NCBI GenBank assembly: GCA_015075425.1
Contig: JABTUL010000001.1
Coordinates: forward strand, 1 to 64,000
Length of the DNA stretch: 64,000 nucleotides
Direction: 5' to 3'
Source: Spirochaetales bacterium
GTDB lineage: Bacteria; Spirochaetota; Leptospiria; Leptospirales; Leptonemataceae
Positions 33,885-43,839 of the stretch are shown one piece after another. The position numbers and the translations under genes were made by a program. Each line of letters starts with the position of its first letter. Positions within the stretch are counted from its first letter, which is position 1. The notes beneath the pieces were generated by a model that searched no databases, was not told the origin of the DNA, and saw only the letters and a program-made list of their open reading frames with translations.

Positions 33885-34484
33885 ATGGAACGTATATTAG
33901 CATGTAAGGAACGTAGCGCCACCGGCAAGAATGAAATGAACCGTTTGCGCGCAGCCGGTTACATACCAGGAAATATCATTTCCGGGGGAAAATCCACCAG
34001 TGTATCTTTTCTGGAAAAAGATTTCAGCAAAATGCTGGCCGGCGGGTTGCGTCAGGCATCCCTTTTTGAGCTGGAAGTAGATGGCGGTTCAAAGAATCGG
34101 GTTTTTGTAAAGGAAATTCAACGTCATCCGGTCAACGGGCGAGTCATGCACGTCGATTTCTATCGGGTAACTCCAGGGCAGAAGACACTGGTACGGGTGG
34201 CCGTGGAAACCGTGGGCGTCGCCAAAGGTATCAAAGCCGGCGGTGCTCTTGAACACTTTATACGGGTTTTGAAGGTCAAAGCATCACCGGAAAGTATGCA
34301 GGATGTTGTGAGTGTAGACATCACAGATCTTGACGTAGGGCAGTCGCTCTATCTGGAGGATCTGAAATTACCGGCGGAGTGGGACATTCTTTTGCGCGGG
34401 AATCCGATTGTGCTCAAAGTTGCTCAATCGCGGCTGTCACGCACGGCAGATCCGGCAGAGCAGGGTGCCGCTGCAAAGAGCTAA
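33885..34484 (+). CDS. rplY: 50S ribosomal protein L25/CTC
   Basis: This is a 199-residue protein of the long (CTC) form. The N-terminal 5S-rRNA-binding domain shows ACKERSATGKNEMNRLRAAG and YIPGNIISGG, then HPVNGRVMHVDFYRV. The C-terminal CTC domain contains VSVDITDLDVGQSLYLEDL. A good ribosome site (AGGAG) lies at about 33873. It is linked with prs and pth, as in many bacteria. Confidence 0.95.
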   Translation: MERILACKERSATGKNEMNRLRAAGYIPGNIISGGKSTSVSFLEKDFSKMLAGGLRQASLFELEVDGGSKNRVFVKEIQRHPVNGRVMHVDFYRVTPGQKTLVRVAVETVGVAKGIKAGGALEHFIRVLKVKASPESMQDVVSVDITDLDVGQSLYLEDLKLPAEWDILLRGNPIVLKVAQSRLSRTADPAEQGAAAKS

Positions 34485-34505
34485 TTTCATTTTCGTGCAG
34501 GTCAG

Positions 34506-35069
34506 ATGAAGCTAATCATTGGACTCGGGAATCCGGGGGAGCGCTTCCAGAATCATCGCTCGAATATAGGTTTTAAGATACTTGATGTTATTGCTAATAA
34601 CATCAATATTGATATTAGAACCAAGAAAAAGAAGTCGATGATTGGGCGCGGAGATTTTGAGGGGGAGCCCATTGTGCTCCTCAAGCCCCAGACCTTTGCC
34701 AATTTGAGCGGAGAAGCCGCGCTTTACATTGCGTCCTTTTTGCGGATCAGCCCACCGGATATCATCGTGATTCTTGATGATGTCACTCTGGAATTTGGAC
34801 GTCTTGCGGTGGAGAAAGGCGGGTCGGATTATGGACATCCGGCCATCGGAAATTTAAGCATTTCACTGAAATCCCCCGAGTTCATCCGCGTGCGGATCGG
34901 CATTCAGGGTGAGTCTATGGGCAAGCTGAGCCGGGAGAAATATGTCTCCCAGGAATTTTCGCCCATGGAAAATTTACAATTGATTACGATCATCAACGAG
35001 GCAGAAGCGGCCATTCGCGCCATTACACAGGGCGACATTAATGATGTGATCGAAAAGTTCAGCACTTGA
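34506..35069 (+). CDS. pth: peptidyl-tRNA hydrolase with altered active-site residues
   Basis: This is a 187-residue protein. The frame is typical: IIGLGNPGERF, KPQTFANLSGEA, VILDDVTLEFG, RVRIGIQG. The block that should read TRHNxG reads HRSNIG, so Ser-19 (34560-34562) stands where the catalytic His-20 of E. coli Pth lies, with a His two residues earlier. GGHNG is replaced by YGHPAIG, losing the Asn. The remaining Asn-9, the NLSG Asn, the Asp and the second His are kept. It normally frees tRNA from drop-off peptides. Synteny supports orthology, but the chemistry may differ. Confidence 0.8.
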   Translation: MKLIIGLGNPGERFQNHRSNIGFKILDVIANNINIDIRTKKKKSMIGRGDFEGEPIVLLKPQTFANLSGEAALYIASFLRISPPDIIVILDDVTLEFGRLAVEKGGSDYGHPAIGNLSISLKSPEFIRVRIGIQGESMGKLSREKYVSQEFSPMENLQLITIINEAEAAIRAITQGDINDVIEKFST

Positions 35070-35070
35070 T

Positions 35071-35099
35071 TTGACGTTTGACTGCTGTTTGTGTATATT
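35071..35099 (+). promoter_or_regulatory. ftsH promoter
   Basis: TTGACG (35071-35076) and TATATT (35094-35099) are spaced by 17 bases, 20 bases before the ftsH ATG, with GAGG as ribosome site. This is one of the best sigma-70-like matches in the window. Confidence 0.6.
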
Positions 35100-35119
35100 G
35101 TCACCAGTTTTGAGGAATC

Positions 35120-37114
35120 ATGAATCGTAATTTCAAATATCTCCTTTTCATCATGCTATCAGTGTTTCTGGTATATCAGTTATTCCAGTACAATGAGCAT
35201 AACACTCGCCGGGAGGTGGACGCTCTGACTTTCTCAGAGTTCATGCAAATGCTTGATTTGCGTGGCCAGACAAAGGTGGGCCGGATCTTTACCCGGTCGG
35301 GCTACAAGCCCAATTTTCTGGAAGAGAATCCATTTGTCCTGCGGATTTCTCCCCGTTTGATAGAGGGTCGCTACATCAAACCCGGCGTCATCGTTGAGCC
35401 GGGGGATGACTTTGAAAAACTCAAGGCCAAGACCCGTGCCTTCACTGTTGAACTGCAACCTCAAGCTATCTCTGACAAGTTGCTGGATCGTCTGGAAGAA
35501 CATGGAGTCCTGTATAAGTTCGTGAACCCGGATGAGGGCATCTGGGCCAGTATCATGCAAATCATGCCGATTCTTTTTATCGTTGGTCTGGGATTCTTCT
35601 GGTTTTTCATGATGCGCCAGATCCAGAATACGGGTAGCCGTGCCATGGCTTTTGGCAAGAGCAAAGCCAAACTCAGCTCTGACAGTAAAAAGAAAGTGAC
35701 TTTTAGCGATGTTGCCGGTTGTGATGAGGCCAAAACGGAACTGGTAGAGGTGGTTGATTTCTTAAAGGACCCCAAGAAATTTCAGGCCATTGGCGCTCGT
35801 ATTCCAACCGGTGTTCTTCTGGTGGGTCCTCCGGGTACCGGAAAGACTTTGCTTGCGCGGGCCATAGCCGGTGAGGCGGGTGTGCCGTTTTTTTCCATTT
35901 CCGGCAGTGATTTTGTGGAGATGTTTGTTGGCGTGGGTGCTTCTCGGGTGCGCGACCTTTTTGAACAGGCAAAAAAGAATGCTCCCTGCATTATCTTTAT
36001 CGATGAAATCGATGCCGTGGGCCGCTTGCGTGGCGCAGGACTGGGTGGCGGTCACGATGAAAGGGAACAAACCTTAAACCAGATGCTTGTGGAAATGGAT
36101 GGTTTTGAGGAGAATGAAGGGATCATCATTGTAGCCGCGACCAACCGGCCGGATGTACTGGATCCGGCTCTCCTGCGTCCGGGCCGGTTTGACCGGCAGG
36201 TAGTTGTAGATATTCCGGATTTGCGGGGTCGCGAGCAGATCCTGGCCATTCATACACGCAAAGTACCCATGACATCGGATGTTTCTCTGAGCGCCATTGC
36301 CCGGGGCACTCCAGGGTTTACCGGCGCGGATCTGGAGAATCTGGTGAATGAAGCGGCATTGCTCACGGCTCGACGCAATAAGCGGCGCGTCACTATGGAA
36401 GAGCTGGAAGAAGCCAAAGATAAAGTGATGATGGGGCCGGAACGTCGTTCTTTCATCATGAGCCAGTCAGAAAAAGAGGTGATTGCCTACCATGAGGCCG
36501 GTCATGCCCTGCTCGGGATGCTCTGCCCCTACGCGGAGCCCGTTCACAAGGTGACCATCATACCTCGCGGTCGGGCCCTGGGCTTAACGCAGAGTCTGCC
36601 AACCGACGACAAGCATATCCATCCCAAAAAATACTGGGATGATCGTATCTGTGTGCTTATGGGTGGCTACATTGCGGAAGAGCTGGTCTACAATGATACG
36701 GCGACGGGCACGGCAAACGATATTCAGGTGGCAACAAATATTGCCCGCCGCATGGTTTGCGAGTGGGGCATGTCGGAGAAGCTCGGCACCATTTCCTATT
36801 CTTCTTCCAGCGATACGGTCTTTCTGGGCCGTGAAATTCAATCCTCGCGCCATCACAGCGATGAAACGGCAGCCCTGATTGATCTTGAAGTCAAACGTAT
36901 TGTTCAAGATCAGCTGGAGCGTGGCCGCCGACTCATTCGGGAAAACCGCCCCAAGCTGGATATGATTGCTAAAGCCCTGCTGGATCGCGAAACCATCAAT
37001 GCGGATGAAATTGATGCCATCATTGGCCCTCTGGCGCAGACCAAGCGCAAAACGGAAGAGCGTCCCGAACAAAGTGGCGCGGTAAGCCCCGATCCCCAGC
37101 CTGCTCCGGCCTGA
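35120..37114 (+). CDS. ftsH: ATP-dependent zinc metalloprotease FtsH
   Basis: This is a 664-residue protein with two membrane helices ([16 protein letters not shown] near 8 and [18 protein letters not shown] near 150) around a periplasmic domain. The AAA module has GPPGTGKT near 235, [12 protein letters not shown], and the second region of homology [12 protein letters not shown]. The zinc site HEAGH is near 456. FtsH degrades membrane and short-lived proteins. The C-terminal tail is Pro-rich. It precedes an unknown conserved-looking gene by one base. Confidence 0.97.
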   Translation: MNRNFKYLLFIMLSVFLVYQLFQYNEHNTRREVDALTFSEFMQMLDLRGQTKVGRIFTRSGYKPNFLEENPFVLRISPRLIEGRYIKPGVIVEPGDDFEKLKAKTRAFTVELQPQAISDKLLDRLEEHGVLYKFVNPDEGIWASIMQIMPILFIVGLGFFWFFMMRQIQNTGSRAMAFGKSKAKLSSDSKKKVTFSDVAGCDEAKTELVEVVDFLKDPKKFQAIGARIPTGVLLVGPPGTGKTLLARAIAGEAGVPFFSISGSDFVEMFVGVGASRVRDLFEQAKKNAPCIIFIDEIDAVGRLRGAGLGGGHDEREQTLNQMLVEMDGFEENEGIIIVAATNRPDVLDPALLRPGRFDRQVVVDIPDLRGREQILAIHTRKVPMTSDVSLSAIARGTPGFTGADLENLVNEAALLTARRNKRRVTMEELEEAKDKVMMGPERRSFIMSQSEKEVIAYHEAGHALLGMLCPYAEPVHKVTIIPRGRALGLTQSLPTDDKHIHPKKYWDDRICVLMGGYIAEELVYNDTATGTANDIQVATNIARRMVCEWGMSEKLGTISYSSSSDTVFLGREIQSSRHHSDETAALIDLEVKRIVQDQLERGRRLIRENRPKLDMIAKALLDRETINADEIDAIIGPLAQTKRKTEERPEQSGAVSPDPQPAPA

Positions 37115-37115
37115 C

Positions 37116-38630
37116 ATGGCGGATACAGATCTTGAAGATCTGTTGTCCAATCCGTTTCCGTCGGCTCCCGGCGCATCCATTGCCCGCAAGGAACGCGTTC
37201 AGAGCAAGGGTCGGGACGATTTTACTTTTTTCCGGGCCCCGGCTGACATCGCTTTTCAGGCGCATCTCATGGAGGCCCGCCGCATTTCAGCGGCTCTCTT
37301 TGATCAGATCCATTCGCCCGCACAGAAGAGCATTGTTGAAAAAAATGGCGGTCCTCTGCGCAAAGCACTCGATGAGATCACCAAGAAGTATCGCATATAT
37401 ATTCTTACGGCCACCGATGATGTCCTGGAAAAAGAAGCTTTGCGCCTTGAGCGGCGCTACTTTGAAAAGAAAGCGGAACGTCGGGAGCTTGAGTTTATCA
37501 AACTCAAGCGCTACTATGAAAAAGTAAAAACTTATCATGAACTTGCCCGAGGAGAATGGCGCGTCGTTCAGAGAACCCTTGACACTCTGGCGCTCATGCC
37601 GGAAACCCGCGGTCTTGCCGCATCCCTTGCTCAGGAAGCCCTGGGGGGAATTCAGGATCTTTTGCGCCATACGGATTCGTTTCTGGAAGCCATCAAACTT
37701 TATATGCAGGCTGAAAGCGAAACCCTTGATGGGATCACTGCAACTTACAGGCTCACTGTTTCTTACAGTCCCAAAATTATTTATACAATTAGAGGATTTC
37801 TGGGAGAGGAGGTTGAGGAAGAGAAGGCCCCTGAAAAGGAGCCTGAACCCGCAGCAGACGAGGATGTCGACACAGGTTCCCTGGCCCGCAGTATCATCCT
37901 GGAAACCAGGGAACGCAAACTCAATCAGGCCAGCATCTATTCGGCAAAAATGCGCGGCAGCCGCGACTGGAACCGTACGCCGGCCTACAGCCTGGAAGTT
38001 CCCGTTCGATACTACGATGAATGCGTGCGACATTTCCAGAAGGCCTATCAGGTGTTTCTGGACCAGGAAGCCCGCACGGTTCTCAACCCCTCACAAGCGG
38101 AAGCGCAGCAGGGACTGGGCAAGGAGATGCTGGGCAATTATGTAAAAACGATTCGCGGCATGCTGGATGCAATTGCGGAAAAGATTCTGACTGTGGATTT
38201 TCCGGGCCTGGGCCGGCCCGACGTTTTCCTGTATCACTGCGGTCCTAACGTAGTATATGAAATATTACTGAAAAAAATGAATCAAGCGGGTATTGGTGAG
38301 ATCAACTACTTTGATGATGCCGGATCCAATGTTGTGGAGCTTCCTGAAGAGTTGCTCAAGAAATTGCTGATCGATTGGTGGGAAATTCGTATGCAGACAG
38401 TAAGCGGCGAAGACGTGGATAGCTATTTGAGCTATTCGCGCGCCCTGGAAATGGTGAAAAAAGAATACCGCGCTCTGGTTGAAGTTGGTTCGCGTAAATA
38501 TCGCGAGGAAAATGCGATGGCCAGCTACACCGGTCTTGAGAAATGGTTACGGGATAACCGTTATCGGGTCTTTGGACTGGAGAAGACGGTGGTCTTTATA
38601 CGATTCATACCGGAGTCATTTTTGAGCTGA
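37116..38630 (+). CDS. conserved hypothetical coiled-coil protein
   Basis: This is a 504-residue soluble protein that starts two bases after the ftsH stop. Long helices rich in Glu, Arg and Lys (EALRLERRYFEKKAERRELE) suggest coiled coil. An acidic linker (EEVEEEKAPEKEPEPAADED, about 230-250) separates two helical halves. I see no catalytic motif and do not recognise the family. The tight coupling to ftsH and good codon structure show that it is a real gene. Confidence 0.65.
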   Translation: MADTDLEDLLSNPFPSAPGASIARKERVQSKGRDDFTFFRAPADIAFQAHLMEARRISAALFDQIHSPAQKSIVEKNGGPLRKALDEITKKYRIYILTATDDVLEKEALRLERRYFEKKAERRELEFIKLKRYYEKVKTYHELARGEWRVVQRTLDTLALMPETRGLAASLAQEALGGIQDLLRHTDSFLEAIKLYMQAESETLDGITATYRLTVSYSPKIIYTIRGFLGEEVEEEKAPEKEPEPAADEDVDTGSLARSIILETRERKLNQASIYSAKMRGSRDWNRTPAYSLEVPVRYYDECVRHFQKAYQVFLDQEARTVLNPSQAEAQQGLGKEMLGNYVKTIRGMLDAIAEKILTVDFPGLGRPDVFLYHCGPNVVYEILLKKMNQAGIGEINYFDDAGSNVVELPEELLKKLLIDWWEIRMQTVSGEDVDSYLSYSRALEMVKKEYRALVEVGSRKYREENAMASYTGLEKWLRDNRYRVFGLEKTVVFIRFIPESFLS

Positions 38631-38643
38631 TGGAGAAAAGTGT

Positions 38644-39801
38644 ATGATAAAAACGTTGCCCCGTGCTATAGTCTGGACCCAGGAGCAGCAGGAGTTTCGC
38701 AGTCTGGCCCGGGATTTCTTTGAGAAAGAAGTTAAGGAGCAACATGCCCGGTGGGAGGTCGCCGGAATTGTCCCCCGTAGCGTCTGGGAGAAGGCCGGCT
38801 CGCTGGGTCTCATCTGTCCTAATTTCCCCGCGGAATATGGCGGAGCGGGAGTCGATTTTCTCTACAATGTGATCGTCATTGAAGAAAGCTCGCGGATTGG
38901 AAATTCTGGTTTCTTTATATCTTTGCATGCGGACGTTATTGCCCCCTACATTCTGCACTATGCCAGCGAAGAGCAAAAAAAGCGCTGGCTGCCCGGTATC
39001 ATAGACGGCACAAAGATTCTGGCTATAGCCATGACAGAGCCGGATGCAGGCAGCGATCTGGGAGCCATCAAAAGTACGGCTGTCCGCAATGGTGACCACT
39101 ATATTCTTAATGGTTCCAAAACTTTCATCTCCAATGGCTATCTTGCAGATCTGGTCATTGTGGTGGCCCGGACCAACGTGGACAAGGGTATTCATGGCAT
39201 TTCTCTGCTCATGGTGGAAGCGGGCATGGCCGGTTTTGAGCGCGGGCGCAGGCTCAAGAAAATCGGACTGCATGCGCAGGATACTTCTGAGATGAGTTTT
39301 TCCGATGTGAAAGTTCCCCTAACAAATTTGCTGGGTCGCGAAGGTTACGGTTTTCGTTACTTGATGTCAGAGCTGGCCCAGGAGCGACTCAGTCTGGCCA
39401 CGGCAAACCTGCGCAGCGCAGAAGCAGTGCTTGAGTTGACCATCGATTATGTTAAAACACGCAAAGCATTTGGCGGCCCGCTCAGCCGGATGCAGAACAT
39501 TCGTTTCAAGCTGGCAGACATGGCAACGGAGCAGGCTGCGGCCCGGGCTTTCCTGGATCAGGTTTTATTGCATCATGTCGCCGGGAATAAGGCGATGGTG
39601 CAGGCTTCGCAGGCAAAATTGCTCTCTTCGGAAATGCTCAAGCGACATGTGGATGAATGTCTGCAGATGTTTGGGGGTTATGGCTATATGATGGAGTATC
39701 CGATTGCGCGTGCTTATCTGGATGCACGGGTGCAGACGATCTATGCCGGCACCTCAGAAATTATGCGCGAGATCATCGCTGGAAGCGGACTGGGTTTGTG
39801 A
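38644..39801 (+). CDS. acyl-CoA dehydrogenase
   Basis: This is a 385-residue flavoenzyme. Features are AMTEPDAGSDLGAIKSTAV (FAD and substrate loop), FISNGYLADLVIVVART, and the C-terminal QMFGGYGYMMEYPIARAYLD and IYAGTSEIMREI. The position that is Glu in short and medium-chain enzymes (YEGT) is Ala (YAGT), as in isovaleryl and long-chain types where the base lies on another helix. It catalyses the first step of beta-oxidation or leucine breakdown. Which chain length it prefers cannot be told. Confidence 0.9.
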   Translation: MIKTLPRAIVWTQEQQEFRSLARDFFEKEVKEQHARWEVAGIVPRSVWEKAGSLGLICPNFPAEYGGAGVDFLYNVIVIEESSRIGNSGFFISLHADVIAPYILHYASEEQKKRWLPGIIDGTKILAIAMTEPDAGSDLGAIKSTAVRNGDHYILNGSKTFISNGYLADLVIVVARTNVDKGIHGISLLMVEAGMAGFERGRRLKKIGLHAQDTSEMSFSDVKVPLTNLLGREGYGFRYLMSELAQERLSLATANLRSAEAVLELTIDYVKTRKAFGGPLSRMQNIRFKLADMATEQAAARAFLDQVLLHHVAGNKAMVQASQAKLLSSEMLKRHVDECLQMFGGYGYMMEYPIARAYLDARVQTIYAGTSEIMREIIAGSGLGL

Positions 39802-39853
39802 CTTCTGGCAACGCTCATGAGGCGGGACATCCCTGAAGATCAGATAGAGAAAC

Positions 39854-40321
39854 TTGCAGATCCAGCTGTACTATGACCGTCTGCTTGCTCTGGCACATGC
39901 GGCCGGGCGGGCCGGTGAGGTGCCCGTAGCTGCCCTTCTGCTCCGGCCCGCAGCCGATGGTTTTGACCTTGTGGCCGAAGCGGCCAATTCCATCGTTTGC
40001 CGACGGGATCCCACAGCTCATGCAGAAATGAGGGTGATTCGTATGGCTGCCCGCCGGATTGGTTCGGAGCGTTTGCCGGGGACTCTCCTTCTGTCGACCC
40101 TGGAACCCTGCCTGATGTGTACGGGAGCTATCGTTCTTGCACGAATTGCAGCTGTGCACTTCTTTGCCCGGACGGGAACCGGCATAGGGATTACGGAGAT
40201 TTTGACCGCCGATACTCTGCCCCGCCTCAACCACAGGCCGGCGTGGTTGCAGATCGAAGAATACAGCACTCAAGCACAGGAAACGTTGCAGAGCTTCTTT
40301 GCGGATCGGCGGGGAAAATGA
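39854..40321 (+). CDS. TadA-like nucleoside/tRNA adenosine deaminase
   Basis: This is a protein of about 155 residues read from TTG 39854. The zinc site is complete: HAEMRVIRMA (His and catalytic Glu) and TLEPCLMCTGAIV (two Cys). These are the motifs of TadA, which makes inosine in tRNA-Arg, and of related deaminases. The start region (LYYDRLLALAHAAGRAGEVP) matches the TadA N-terminus. It could be the essential tadA; no rival copy is visible in the window. Confidence 0.8.
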   Translation: MQIQLYYDRLLALAHAAGRAGEVPVAALLLRPAADGFDLVAEAANSIVCRRDPTAHAEMRVIRMAARRIGSERLPGTLLLSTLEPCLMCTGAIVLARIAAVHFFARTGTGIGITEILTADTLPRLNHRPAWLQIEEYSTQAQETLQSFFADRRGK

Positions 40322-40356
40322 CTTGCCAGTCGTATTATGTCCCTTAGTTTTGCTGT

Positions 40357-41493
40357 ATGAAGAAAGGCCTGCTCCCTGGGCGTCCGGCAGTTCCTGTTCC
40401 AGCCGCCAAAAAGTATTTCAACCAGCCTGCTGGATCCAAACTCGACATCGTTGTCGGGGATGACGGCAGTGTGCAGCGCCAACCTGGCCGGACTGCGCTG
40501 CCGGAAGAAAAAGGCCCGGCGAGAGCTGCTCGACTCATGCTGGCTCTGGGACCCGAGCAGGCTGGAGCGATTCTAAAAGAACTTGATGAACGCGAGATCG
40601 AAGCCATCGCTCGCGAAATGGTGCACATCAAAAAGCTTACAGCAGAACAGAAAGCTGAGGTGCTGGCGGATTTTCAGGAAAGAGTGGAGGGCGAAGCGCC
40701 CATTCGTGGCGGGATGGAGCAGGCTCGTGAGATCCTGACCCGGAGCCTTGGAGAAGATAAGGCGCGTTCTATTCTAAGTCGTATAAAGGGGCGCAGCATT
40801 GAAAAAGATTTTCAATTTCTGGAAAAAATCGACCCGGCTCTGTTGTCATCCACTCTGGCAAGCGAACATCCGCAGATCACGGCTGTTGCTCTTGCCCACA
40901 TCAATGCACGCACCGCGGCGTATGTATTAAAAAGCTTCAATCCCGAATATCGTTCAGAGGTTACCCTGAGGATTGCCCGGACTTCGCGAATCCATCCGGA
41001 AGCCGTGGAAGGGGTTGCCGCCGTTTTGCGCAAACGCTTTGAGAAGCGTCAACAGGAAATCTATTCAGAGACCAGCGGCGTGGAAACCCTGGCCACAATC
41101 CTCAATCATACAGATCGGGGCACCGAGGATTCAATCCTGGGCCTGCTGGAAGAGCAGGCCCCGGAGCTTCTTGAAGAGGTGAAAAACAAACTTTATACAT
41201 TTGAAGAATTGATCCATCTGGAGATTCGTGAAATGCGGCTCTTGCTGGGCCGTTTGAATGACGATGCGCTTCTGGCAACTGCTCTGCGGGGCTCGGGTGA
41301 AGAATTGCGCCGCCATTTTTTCAACGGGCTTTCACAGAATCGTGCCGCTGATATTCTGGATGAAATGCAAATGCGCGGTCCGGTCAGCATTCGTGAGATC
41401 AATGATGCCCGCAGCTTTGTTGTGAAAATGGCCCGCCAGCTTGAGGATGAAGGGGCCATCCTTATAAAAAAGGAAAAAGAAGAATACATTTAG
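40357..41493 (+). CDS. fliG: flagellar motor switch protein FliG, extended N-terminus
   Basis: This is a 378-residue protein. About 45 extra residues rich in Pro and Gly precede the FliG domain start at RAARLMLALGPEQAG. ASEHPQITAVALAHI is the EHPQ motif of the middle domain. The C-terminal charged helix (RAADILDEMQMRGPV, then REINDARSFVVKMA) replaces the usual torque-helix pattern only loosely. Spirochaetes carry two FliG paralogues; this divergent one may be FliG1. It sits away from other flagellar genes. Confidence 0.85.
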   Translation: MKKGLLPGRPAVPVPAAKKYFNQPAGSKLDIVVGDDGSVQRQPGRTALPEEKGPARAARLMLALGPEQAGAILKELDEREIEAIAREMVHIKKLTAEQKAEVLADFQERVEGEAPIRGGMEQAREILTRSLGEDKARSILSRIKGRSIEKDFQFLEKIDPALLSSTLASEHPQITAVALAHINARTAAYVLKSFNPEYRSEVTLRIARTSRIHPEAVEGVAAVLRKRFEKRQQEIYSETSGVETLATILNHTDRGTEDSILGLLEEQAPELLEEVKNKLYTFEELIHLEIREMRLLLGRLNDDALLATALRGSGEELRRHFFNGLSQNRAADILDEMQMRGPVSIREINDARSFVVKMARQLEDEGAILIKKEKEEYI

Positions 41494-41502
41494 GTTCTGG
41501 AC

Positions 41503-42756
41503 TTGCGCTTCAAGCGACTGGTCTTTGTGGTTCAACGTTACTTCCCGGATGTGGTGGGAGGTTCAGAGCGCCTGGCTGGCCTCTGGGCTCAACTCTTGCG
41601 TCAAGAATGCTCTGTGGAGATCTGGACCAGCTGTGCACGTGATACGGAAACGTGGTCCAATGTTCTGGCTCCGGGCTACGATGAGCATGAGGGGATTTCC
41701 GTGCGTCGTTTTCCGGTTACCCTGCTGCGCGACCAATACTGGAATCGGTTGCATCGCCGCCTGGTCCGGGATTACAGCGGCTGGAAAAAAGAGCCGCAGA
41801 CCATCCATCCCCGGACACTCGAATGGTCCTTTCCCTGTCGCCTGGAGCGCTGGCCGCTTTCCTTACAGATGGAATGGTTGCGCCGCCAGGGGCCCTGGAC
41901 ACCGGCGCTCTGGGAAGCTCTGCTTGAAATCAGGGGCCAGGAAGATACGGGCTTTGTGCTGACGCCGTACCTTTATGCGACGACCGTGATTTCAGCTTTG
42001 CTCCTGCCGCGGAGCAGGACTTTCATTGCGCCGGCCCTGCATGATGAACCTCCAGCCTACCTGCCCTTGATCCGCGAGAGTCTCGGTTCCCACCGGTTCC
42101 TCTTTCTCACTGCTGCGGAAAGGCGGCTTGCTCTTGAACACTGGCCCGGCGCGGGGGAAAATCCGGTCATCGGCTTGCCGGTAGCAGGGAAAGACCAGGG
42201 CAGGAAAGGCGAAGACAAAAAAGACGAATCCGGAAAAGACGAATCCGCGCCGCCTTATGTTTTGTATGCCGGTAGAAGGGATGCTGCCAAGGGCGTTCCC
42301 GGGCTGGTTCAGGCCTTTGCCCGCAGTGATGGCCGCCTTGCGCTTTATTTGATTGGTTCGCAAGCCGCCCGAAATCAAAAGTATCCACCATCGATTGTAG
42401 AACGGGGCATTGTCAGCGATGAAGAGCGCAGGCGACTGATTCGTGGGGCTGTGGCTGTTGCCGTACCATCCCGCTATGAGAGTTTCAGCTTGATTGCCAT
42501 CGAAGCTATGGCAGTGGGGACTGTGGTTCTTGTGAACGGACAAAGTCCGGTATTGATGGAACATATAGCCAGCGGAGGTGGCGTGGCTTGCTATACTCCG
42601 GACGATTATGTCAGGGCGGCCGCGTCCTTACTCGATCCAGCTATTCGGCAAAGAATGTCGCTTGCGGCATGTAACTATGCCACCCGCTTTGCACCACAGC
42701 AGGTAAAAGGTCGCTTGCTGGACGCGCTAAAATCGCCGGGATTGAATACTTTATGA
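41503..42756 (+). CDS. glycosyltransferase, GT4-like
   Basis: This is a protein of about 417 residues from TTG 41503. It opens VVQRYFPDVVGGSERLA, the glycine-rich acceptor loop of GT-B enzymes. A low-complexity insert (GRKGEDKKDESGKDESAPP, near 230) precedes the donor domain, which starts YVLYAGRRDAAKG. Near 330, VPSRYESFSLIAIEAMAVGT carries the E-x7-E site. It overlaps prfA by four bases. Substrates are unknown. Confidence 0.85.
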   Translation: MRFKRLVFVVQRYFPDVVGGSERLAGLWAQLLRQECSVEIWTSCARDTETWSNVLAPGYDEHEGISVRRFPVTLLRDQYWNRLHRRLVRDYSGWKKEPQTIHPRTLEWSFPCRLERWPLSLQMEWLRRQGPWTPALWEALLEIRGQEDTGFVLTPYLYATTVISALLLPRSRTFIAPALHDEPPAYLPLIRESLGSHRFLFLTAAERRLALEHWPGAGENPVIGLPVAGKDQGRKGEDKKDESGKDESAPPYVLYAGRRDAAKGVPGLVQAFARSDGRLALYLIGSQAARNQKYPPSIVERGIVSDEERRRLIRGAVAVAVPSRYESFSLIAIEAMAVGTVVLVNGQSPVLMEHIASGGGVACYTPDDYVRAAASLLDPAIRQRMSLAACNYATRFAPQQVKGRLLDALKSPGLNTL

Positions 42757-43838
42757 AAAACGATAAGATTATTGATAGATTCCAGCACGAAATTGAACAC
42801 TACAGCTGGATCGAATCAGAGCTGGCCGATCCACGTACAGCCGCAGACCCCGCTCGCTTCAAAGAACTCAGTCGCCAGCACAGCAGGCAGAATTTGCGCG
42901 TTGAGAAAATGAAACAATTTCTGGCACTGTATGCCCGGCTTTCCGAGGCGGAATCGATCCTGAAAGATCCGGTTGATCCGGAGCTGGCAGAGATTGCTGA
43001 ACAAGAGAAAGAGGAGCTGTCTGCCCGGCTGACCGCAGAACGCTCGGAAATTGAAGAGCTGCTTTTACCACCGGATGCGAATGATGGTCGTGCCCTGATC
43101 TTTGAGATTCGCGCAGGGACCGGAGGGGAGGAGGCGGCTCTTTTTGCTGCCGAGCTTTTTCGTATGTATTTGCGTTACTCTGAAAAAATCGGTCTGCGCA
43201 CGGAGCTCATGTATATGCATGAAGCAGAAATGGGTGGGCTCAAAGAAGTTTCCTTTTCCGTTTCCGGTGATCAGGCCTACAGGTTGCTGCATCAGGAGGC
43301 CGGGACCCATCGGGTTCAGCGCATACCGACAACAGAAAGCGGCGGACGGATCCATACCAGTGCCGTGACCGTGGCCGTGCTCGTGGAGGCAGAAGAGGAG
43401 GAGGTGGAGATACAGGATCAGGATTTACAGATTGATGTGTACCGGGCAAGCGGCGCAGGCGGTCAGCACGTGAATAAGACGGAATCCGCCGTTCGCATCA
43501 CCCACATTCCAACCGGACTGGTAGTCACCTGCCAGGATGAGCGATCCCAGCTCAAGAATAAGGCCCGGGCCATGAAGGTGCTTCGCAGCCGCCTGGCTGC
43601 TGCGCAAAAAGAAAAAGCGCATGCTGCCGCATCTGAAACAAAAAAGCAGCAGGTTGGTTCTGGAGACCGGTCAGAGAAAATACGTACTTACAATTTTCCC
43701 CAGGGAAGGATTACGGATCACCGTATCAATTTTTCTGTGTACAACCTGGCAGAGTTCATGAACGGAGAGATGGGCAGCATGCTACAGGCTCTGGCCGACC
43801 ATGAGCGAGAGGAGCGCATGCAGCAGGTGCAGGTTTAA
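42753..43838 (+). CDS. prfA: peptide chain release factor 1
   Basis: This is a 361-residue protein. The GGQ loop (GAGGQHVNKTESAVRITHIP, near 235) catalyses peptide release. The RF1 anticodon-like region (HRVQRIPTTESGGRIHTSA) has the PxT type motif, here as IPTTES, typical of RF1 (UAA/UAG). The C-terminus has YNFPQGRITDHRIN. Its stop lies two bases from the convergent efp stop. Confidence 0.95.
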   Translation: MKNDKIIDRFQHEIEHYSWIESELADPRTAADPARFKELSRQHSRQNLRVEKMKQFLALYARLSEAESILKDPVDPELAEIAEQEKEELSARLTAERSEIEELLLPPDANDGRALIFEIRAGTGGEEAALFAAELFRMYLRYSEKIGLRTELMYMHEAEMGGLKEVSFSVSGDQAYRLLHQEAGTHRVQRIPTTESGGRIHTSAVTVAVLVEAEEEEVEIQDQDLQIDVYRASGAGGQHVNKTESAVRITHIPTGLVVTCQDERSQLKNKARAMKVLRSRLAAAQKEKAHAAASETKKQQVGSGDRSEKIRTYNFPQGRITDHRINFSVYNLAEFMNGEMGSMLQALADHEREERMQQVQV

Positions 43839-43839
43839 T

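Noticed and set aside
37287-38033. 248-codon minus-strand frame
   Set aside because: It is antisense to the conserved gene behind ftsH, without motif, ribosome site or promoter.
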